From assembly GCA_007134165.1 (NCBI GenBank), contig SLLJ01000290.1, forward strand, positions 1-6,452: a stretch of 6,452 nucleotides of DNA, in the 5' to 3' direction. Shown here one piece after another: positions 1 to 5,300 of this stretch. Both the position numbers and the translations under genes were made by a program. Each line of letters opens with the position of its first letter. Within the stretch, counting starts at the first letter, position 1. A model generated the notes under the pieces. The model was not told where the DNA came from, ran no database searches, and saw only the letters and a program-made list of their open reading frames with translations. The stretch comes from Nitriliruptoraceae bacterium (lineage in GTDB: Bacteria; Actinomycetota; Nitriliruptoria; Nitriliruptorales; Nitriliruptoraceae).

Positions 1-840
1 ATCCAGGCCGGCAGCCCGCTGTCGGAGAAGCAGGGCTACGTCCACAAGCTCATCGTCAACCACGCGGTCGCGCTCGAGGCCGGACGGGCCTACATCGAGG
101 AGACCGCCGAGCGCATCGACGAGGGCACCCACGGCACGCTCAACACCGAGGGGGCGATCGCCAAGTACATCTCGTCCGAGGCCGGCAACGACGCGGCCGA
201 AGCCTCGATCCAGGCGCTCGGCGGCTACGGCTACACCCACGACTACATGGTCGAGAAGATCAAGCGAGACGTGCGTATCACCACGATCTATGAGGGCACC
301 TCCGAGATCATGGAGATGACCATCGCGCGTGACCGCTGGCAGCAGCACCTCAAGACCCAGGGTGGCTACTACCGAGACCTCGCCGCCGACCTCACCGACC
401 TGCACGCACGTCACCCGCAGGTCGGGGCCGACATCGCCGCGATCGCGGCTCGCGGCCTGAGCGTGATCATGGAGGCAGCCCGCGTCGGGCGCCTGACCCG
501 CAACCAGCACGTGCTGCTGCAGTTGGGCAAGCTCATCGCCACCGCCGAATGTGCCGCTGCGCTGGCACGCCGGGCTGCACGTGCCGAGCAGGGCGCGCTC
601 GACCCCAAGGCCGACACCCGCTTCGGGATCGCGGGCATCGCGGCCGTGAGTCGCATCTACGCCCGCAAGGCGGCGCTGGAGGTCACCGGTGACGGGGTCG
701 GGCTGATGATCAGCGCCGACAAGTCGGCCGACGCCGCCGCGCTGTCGGCGGCAGCCGGCGCCCCCGAGGCGATGGCTGCGCAGGCCGGTGGACTCGCGGA
801 CGCCGACCAGGTCGCCGACGTCCTGTACGGGCGGGCCTGA
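1..840 (+). CDS. Acyl-CoA dehydrogenase, very-long-chain-like, C-terminal part (5' end outside window)
   Basis: This is the last 279 codons of a flavin-dependent acyl-CoA dehydrogenase, ending in TGA at 838-840; the frame is open at base 1, so the N-terminus is missing. Members of the family oxidise acyl-CoA to trans-2-enoyl-CoA using FAD and pass electrons to an electron-transfer flavoprotein. Visible here are the helical C-terminal domain motif QALGGYGYTHDY (fragment residues 71-82) and RITTIYEGTSEIM. The Glu of YEGT (codon 292-294, fragment residue 98) aligns with the catalytic base Glu376 of medium-chain acyl-CoA dehydrogenase. About 180 residues follow this Glu, far more than in short/medium-chain enzymes. 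The segment starting NQHVLLQLG (fragment residue 168) resembles the extra C-terminal helical domain of mitochondrial VLCAD, so a long-chain substrate is plausible (inference). The next gene starts 85 bp downstream on the same strand, suggesting an operon and a link to lipid or polyketide synthesis rather than only beta-oxidation. The FAD and acyl pocket residues in the N-terminal half cannot be checked. Confidence 0.93.
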   Translation: MQAGSPLSEKQGYVHKLIVNHAVALEAGRAYIEETAERIDEGTHGTLNTEGAIAKYISSEAGNDAAEASIQALGGYGYTHDYMVEKIKRDVRITTIYEGTSEIMEMTIARDRWQQHLKTQGGYYRDLAADLTDLHARHPQVGADIAAIAARGLSVIMEAARVGRLTRNQHVLLQLGKLIATAECAAALARRAARAEQGALDPKADTRFGIAGIAAVSRIYARKAALEVTGDGVGLMISADKSADAAALSAAAGAPEAMAAQAGGLADADQVADVLYGRA

Positions 841-848
841 GTCGCACG

Positions 849-872
849 CCCCGGCGCCGGTGGGCGCCGGGG
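849..872 (+). terminator. Perfect GC hairpin just after the dehydrogenase stop codon (terminator-like)
   Basis: Bases 849-858 (CCCCGGCGCC) pair perfectly with 863-872 (GGCGCCGGGG) around the 4-nt loop GGTG, giving a 10-bp all-GC stem that begins 8 nt after the stop codon. No T-run follows, so it is not a classical intrinsic terminator. In high-GC bacteria such U-less hairpins may cause partial termination or protect the 3' end of the upstream message. It could uncouple expression of the dehydrogenase from that of the synthase (inference). Confidence 0.55.
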
Positions 873-886
873 ACGGCCAGACACGG

Positions 887-907
887 CGGCGCGGGGTGAC
901 CGCGCCG
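887..907 (+). promoter_or_regulatory. Second intergenic hairpin directly upstream of the synthase ribosome binding site
   Basis: Bases 887-894 (CGGCGCGG) pair perfectly with 900-907 (CCGCGCCG) around the loop GGTGA. The outer arm could extend with a small bulge, because CAC before and GTG after are also partly complementary. The stem ends 4 nt before the Shine-Dalgarno-like sequence of the next gene, so it could affect ribosome access or message stability. In DNA this GC-rich, any hairpin may be fortuitous, so a regulatory role is inference only. No convincing -35/-10 promoter is visible in the 85-bp gap. Confidence 0.35.
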
Positions 908-911
908 TGAC

Positions 912-918
912 GGGAAGG
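912..918 (+). promoter_or_regulatory. Ribosome binding site setting the GTG start of the synthase gene
   Basis: GGGAAGG lies 7 nt before the GTG at 926-928, a normal spacing. The protein from this GTG begins VEPVAIIGVSAILPDAP, which is the usual first beta-strand of a ketosynthase at the very N-terminus. That supports this start over the in-frame GTG at 935, which would have poorer spacing and would clip the domain. Confidence 0.7.
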
Positions 919-925
919 TGTACAC

Positions 926-2305
926 GTGGAACCTGTGGCGATCATCGGGGTGTCGGCGATCCTTCCGGACGCACCGGACGCTCCGTCCTTCTGGCGCAAC
1001 GTCGCCGGGGCGCGCTACTCGATCAGCGAGGTCGACCCTGAGCGCTGGGACCCGGCGCTGTACTACGACCCCGATCCCAAAGCGCCCGACAAGACCTACT
1101 CCAAGATCGGCGGCTGGGTCCGCGACTACGAGTGGAACCCCCTGGGCTGGAAGCTGCCGATCCCGCCCAAGGTCAGCGACGCGATGGACGTCGGCCAGCG
1201 CTGGGCCGTGGCCTGCACGCGCGAACTGCTCGCCGACTACGGCGGCGAGATCGACCGCGACCGCACCGCGGTGATTCTGGGCAACGCCATGGCCGGCGAG
1301 CGGCACTACGAGACCACGCTGCGCATCACCGCGCCGGAGATCGTGCAGTACCTCTCGCACACGCCGGCCTACGGGCAACTGCCGGCCGAGATGCAGGCGC
1401 AGATCGCGACCGAGCTCGGTGAGCGGATGGGCGCGGACCTTCCGACGATCACCGAGGACACCATGCCCGGTGAGCTCGGAAACGTGATCGCGGGGCGCAT
1501 CGCCAACCTGTTCGATCTGCACGGGCCCAACTACATCGTCGACGCCGCCTGCGCCTCGGCCATGGCCGCGATCGACGCGGCGACCTCCGGGCTCAACGAC
1601 GGGGACTTCGACACCGTCATCGCCGGCGGGATCGACCGCAACAACGGCGCGTCGAGCTTCATCAAGTTCTGCAAGATCGGGGCCCTGTCGGCCACCGGCA
1701 CCCGGCCCTTCGACGCGGACGCGGATGGCTTCGTGATGGGCGAGGGCGGAGCGCTGTTCCTGCTCAAGCGCCTGGCCGACGCCGAACGCGACGGCGACAA
1801 GGTCTATGCGGTAATCCGCGGCATCGGTGGGGCCAGCGACGGCAAGGGCAAGGGCATCACCGCTCCCAACCCGGTCGGGCAGCGCTTCGCGGTCGAGCGT
1901 GCCTGGGCGGATGCGGGCATCGACCCTGCCACCTGCACCCTGGTCGAGGCGCACGGCACCTCCACCCGGGTCGGCGACGTGGTCGAGATCACCTCGATGT
2001 CGGAGGTCTTCGGCCGCAGCGGCGGGGAGCCCGGGCGCATCGCGCTGGGCTCGGTCAAGTCCAACATCGGCCACCTCAAGGCCGCGGCCGGTGCCGCCGG
2101 GCTGCTCAAGACCACCCTGGCGATCCACCACCGCAAGCTGCCCCCGAGCCTGAACTTCGTCACGCCCAACCCCAACCTCGACTGGTCCACCTCGGCGTTC
2201 CGGGTCAACACCGAACTGGCCGACTGGGAGGTCGGCGAGGGGCAGGTGCGCACGGCCGGCGTCAGTGCCTTTGGGTTCGGCGGCACCAACTTCCACGTCG
2301 TGCTC
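926..2305 (+). other. Domain: first beta-ketoacyl synthase (KS1) of the synthase
   Basis: Residues 1-460. KS1 carries out decarboxylative Claisen condensation. The catalytic set is complete: Cys209 in DAACASA (codon 1550-1552), His343 in VEAHGTST (codon 1952-1954) and His383 in SVKSNIGHLKAAAG (codon 2072-2074), with Lys378 five residues before the second His. The spacings of 134 and 40 residues are those of type I KS domains. The glycine-rich C-terminal motif GFGGTNFHVVLE ends the domain. The block between the first strand motif AVILGNAMAG and Cys209 is about 93 residues, longer than in FabF, as in PfaA-like KS domains. The domain should be active. Confidence 0.93.
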
Positions 2306-5300
2306 GAGGAATACGTTCCCGGGCGGCTGCCCAGCGAACGGCGCAGCCCCGTAGCGGTCGGGGCCGACGTGCCGCGTGCCAGCGAGACCATCGCCCCGGC
2401 CACCGCGGCGGCACCGGCCGCGGCCGCACCGGTCGAGCCCAAGGCCCCACTGCGCGGTGCGGTGGTCGTCGGCGCCGAGGACGACGCCTCGCTCGCCGCC
2501 CGGCTGCGCGAGTTGGCCGAGGACGCTGCGGCCGGCCGGACGCCCGAACGGCGCGCCCCGCTCGCCCGCGACCTCGCGGCCCCCCACCGGGTGGCGATCG
2601 ACTTCGGAGACGCCAAGGAGCTCGGCGACAAGGTCGGCGCGGCCCTGACCGCGATCGACAAGCCGGCGATGTGGAAGCCGTTGCGGGCCCGTGGGGTGTT
2701 CCGCGGCCAGGGCTCCGCGTCCAAGGTCGCCTTCCTCTACCCGGGCCAGGGTTCGCAGTACGTCAACATGCTGGCGGCGCTGCGCGACCTCGACCCGATC
2801 GTGGCCGAGACCTTCGACGCCGCCGACCGGGCCATGCAGCCGCTGCTCGGACGACCGCTGTCGAGCTACTTCCTGGTCGACGGCGACGACCCCGAGTTGG
2901 TTGCCGCCGCCAACGCCGAGTTGATGCAGACCGAGATCACCCAGCCGGCCGTGCTCACCGCCGACGAGGCGCTGACCCGCATGCTGGCCGCCTACGGCAT
3001 CCGGCCCGATGTGGTGATGGGCCACAGCCTCGGCGAGTACGGGGCGCTGGTCGCCGCCGGTTCGTTGACCTTCGCCGCCGCGCTCGAGGCCGTCAGCGCA
3101 CGTGGCCACGAGATGGCCAGCATCGAGGTCGACGACAAGGGCGCGATGGCGGCGGTGTTCGCTCCCGTGGAACAGGTGGGCGAGATCGTCGAGTCGGTCG
3201 AGGGCTATGCGGTCCTGGCCAACGTCAACTCCAACTCCCAGGCGGTCATCGGTGGAGCGACCGCCGCGGTCGAGCACGCCGTGTCGCTGTGCAACGAGCG
3301 CGGCTTCACGACCTTCATGCTGCCCGTGAGCCACGCCTTCCACACCAGCATCGTGGCGCTGGCCAGCGAGCCGCTACGCCGCACCCTCGAGCGCCTCGAA
3401 CTTCGGGCTCCGTCGCTGCCGGTGGTCTCCAACGTCACCGGGGGCTTCTACCCCGACGGCTCGGATGCCCGCGAGCGCATGCTCGACCTGCTCGCCGACC
3501 AGGTCGCCTCGCCGGTGCAGTTCGTGACCGGCCTGCGCACCCTGTACGACGCCGGTGCGCGGGTGTTCGTCGAGGTCGGACCCAAGCGGGCGCTGGCCGG
3601 CTTCGCCAGCGACGTGCTCGGCGACGACGACGTGCTCAACCTCTACAGCAACCACCCCAAGCTCGGGGATGTGACCTCCTTCAACCAGGCCCTGTGCGGC
3701 CTGTACGCCGCCGGCTTCGGTGAAGGCCGAACCGAGGCGCCAGCCGCGCCGGTCGAGGTGGCGCCGCCTGCCCCGGTTCCGATGCCTGCCCCGGTTCCGA
3801 TGCCTGCTCCGGTCCCGATGCCCGCCGCCGCGCCTGCTGCGGCCTCCGCTGCCCCCGCTGGCCCTGCCACCGACGCCCTCTCGGAGTCCACGATGTCCGA
3901 ACAAGACCTCTCCCACCTCGACCTCGGCCGTGCGCTGTCCACCATTCTCGCGCACACCCGAGGGATGCTGGGCACCGGTCCGGCCGAGGTGCCGGCGGCG
4001 GCTGTTGCCCCCGCCCCGGCCGTTCGCGAGCCCGACGAGCCGGTGGTGATCACCGGCGCCGCGGTCGGGCTGCCGGGCACCGAGAACATCTTCGAGGAGG
4101 GGCAGCTGGCTCGGATCCTCGGCGGGGAGCAGTTCATCACCCCGATCCCCCAGCACGTGCGCGAGGAGATCGCCGCCCGACGCATCACCCGGGTGGTCAA
4201 GTCCGCGTCCGGCGGTGGCAGCTTCGAGACCATCGAAGACCCCTCCGACGTGATCAAGCTCGCGGCGCAGGCCGGCAAGCTCGACCTCGCCACCGAGTTC
4301 GGCATCGACCGTGAGCGGGTCTCGGCCTTCGGCTGGTCGACACAGCTGGCGGTTGCCGCCGGGGTGGACGCGCTGCGGGATGCCGGCATCCCGATGGCGA
4401 TGCGCTACCGCACCACCGGGCTCGGCACCTTCCTGCCCGAGCGCTGGGGGCTGCCCGACGCCGTGCGTGACGACACCGGGGTGATCTTCGCCAGCGCCTT
4501 CCCCGGCATGGAGGAGATCACCGACGAGGTCACCCGCTACAGCGAGCACGCCACTCGGTTGGTGCAGCTCGACGAGCTGCGTGCGCTGCGTGAACGCGTC
4601 GCTGCCGCCGACGGGGCCGGCACGGCCCTGAGCGAGATCGACCGGGCCCTGGCCGACCTCGAGCGCCGCGTCGAGGAGCAGGCCTACACCTTCGACCGCC
4701 GCTTCCTGTTCCGGGTGCTGTCGATGGGCCACTCGCAGTTCGCCGACCTCACCGGCGCCCGCGGTCCCAACACCCAGATCAACTCGGCCTGCGCCAGCAC
4801 CACCCAGGCGGTCGCGCTGGCCCAGGACTGGATCCGGGCCGGACGCTGCAACCGGGTGGTGATCATCGCCGCCGACGACGCGACCAGCGAGCGGCTGCTT
4901 CCCTGGATCGGTTCGGGCTTCCTGGCCAGCGGGGCCGCCGCCACCGACGAACGCGTCGAAGAGGCCGCCCTGCCCTTCGACCGGCGCCGCCACGGCATGC
5001 TGATCGGCATGGGCGCGGCATCGATCGTGGTCGAGTCCGCGGCTGCTGCCCGCGAGCGGGGCATCACCCCGATCTGCGAGGTGCTCGGCGCCAACACCTC
5101 CAACAGCGCCTTCCACGGCACCCGGCTCGACGTCGACCACATCGCCATGGTCATGGGTGACGTCATCGCTCAGGCCGAGGCTCGCGGCATCAACCGCCAC
5201 GCCATCGCACCCGAGACGGTGTTCGTGTCCCACGAGACCTACACCCCGGCCCGTGGGGGCAGTGCCGCCGCGGAGATCCATGCGCTCAAGCAGACCTTCG

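Larger units (their letters stand above)
3721..4042 (+). other. Ala/Pro-rich linker between AT and KS2, with an embedded charged segment
   Basis: Residues about 932-1039. This holds no catalytic domain. It starts with Ala/Pro/Val-rich sequence including three PVPMPA-type units. A non-repetitive stretch of about 30 residues follows from Met990 (MSEQDLSHLDLGRAL and on to HTRGMLG), probably helical, and then more Ala/Pro. The helical stretch looks like a small docking or N-terminal element trapped between two linkers; its role is unknown. Confidence 0.6.

Noticed and set aside
710..3343. Long minus-strand open frame of 877 codons opposite KS1 and AT
   Set aside because: It lies antisense to conserved catalytic domains, has a Gly/Arg/Asp/His-rich composition with no recognisable domain, and such open antisense frames are common in very GC-rich coding DNA.
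2671..3723. Plus-strand open frame of 350 codons overlapping the AT in another frame
   Set aside because: The product is Arg/Gly/Ala-rich without motifs, while the frame of the main gene shows GHSLGEY and other AT motifs over the same bases.
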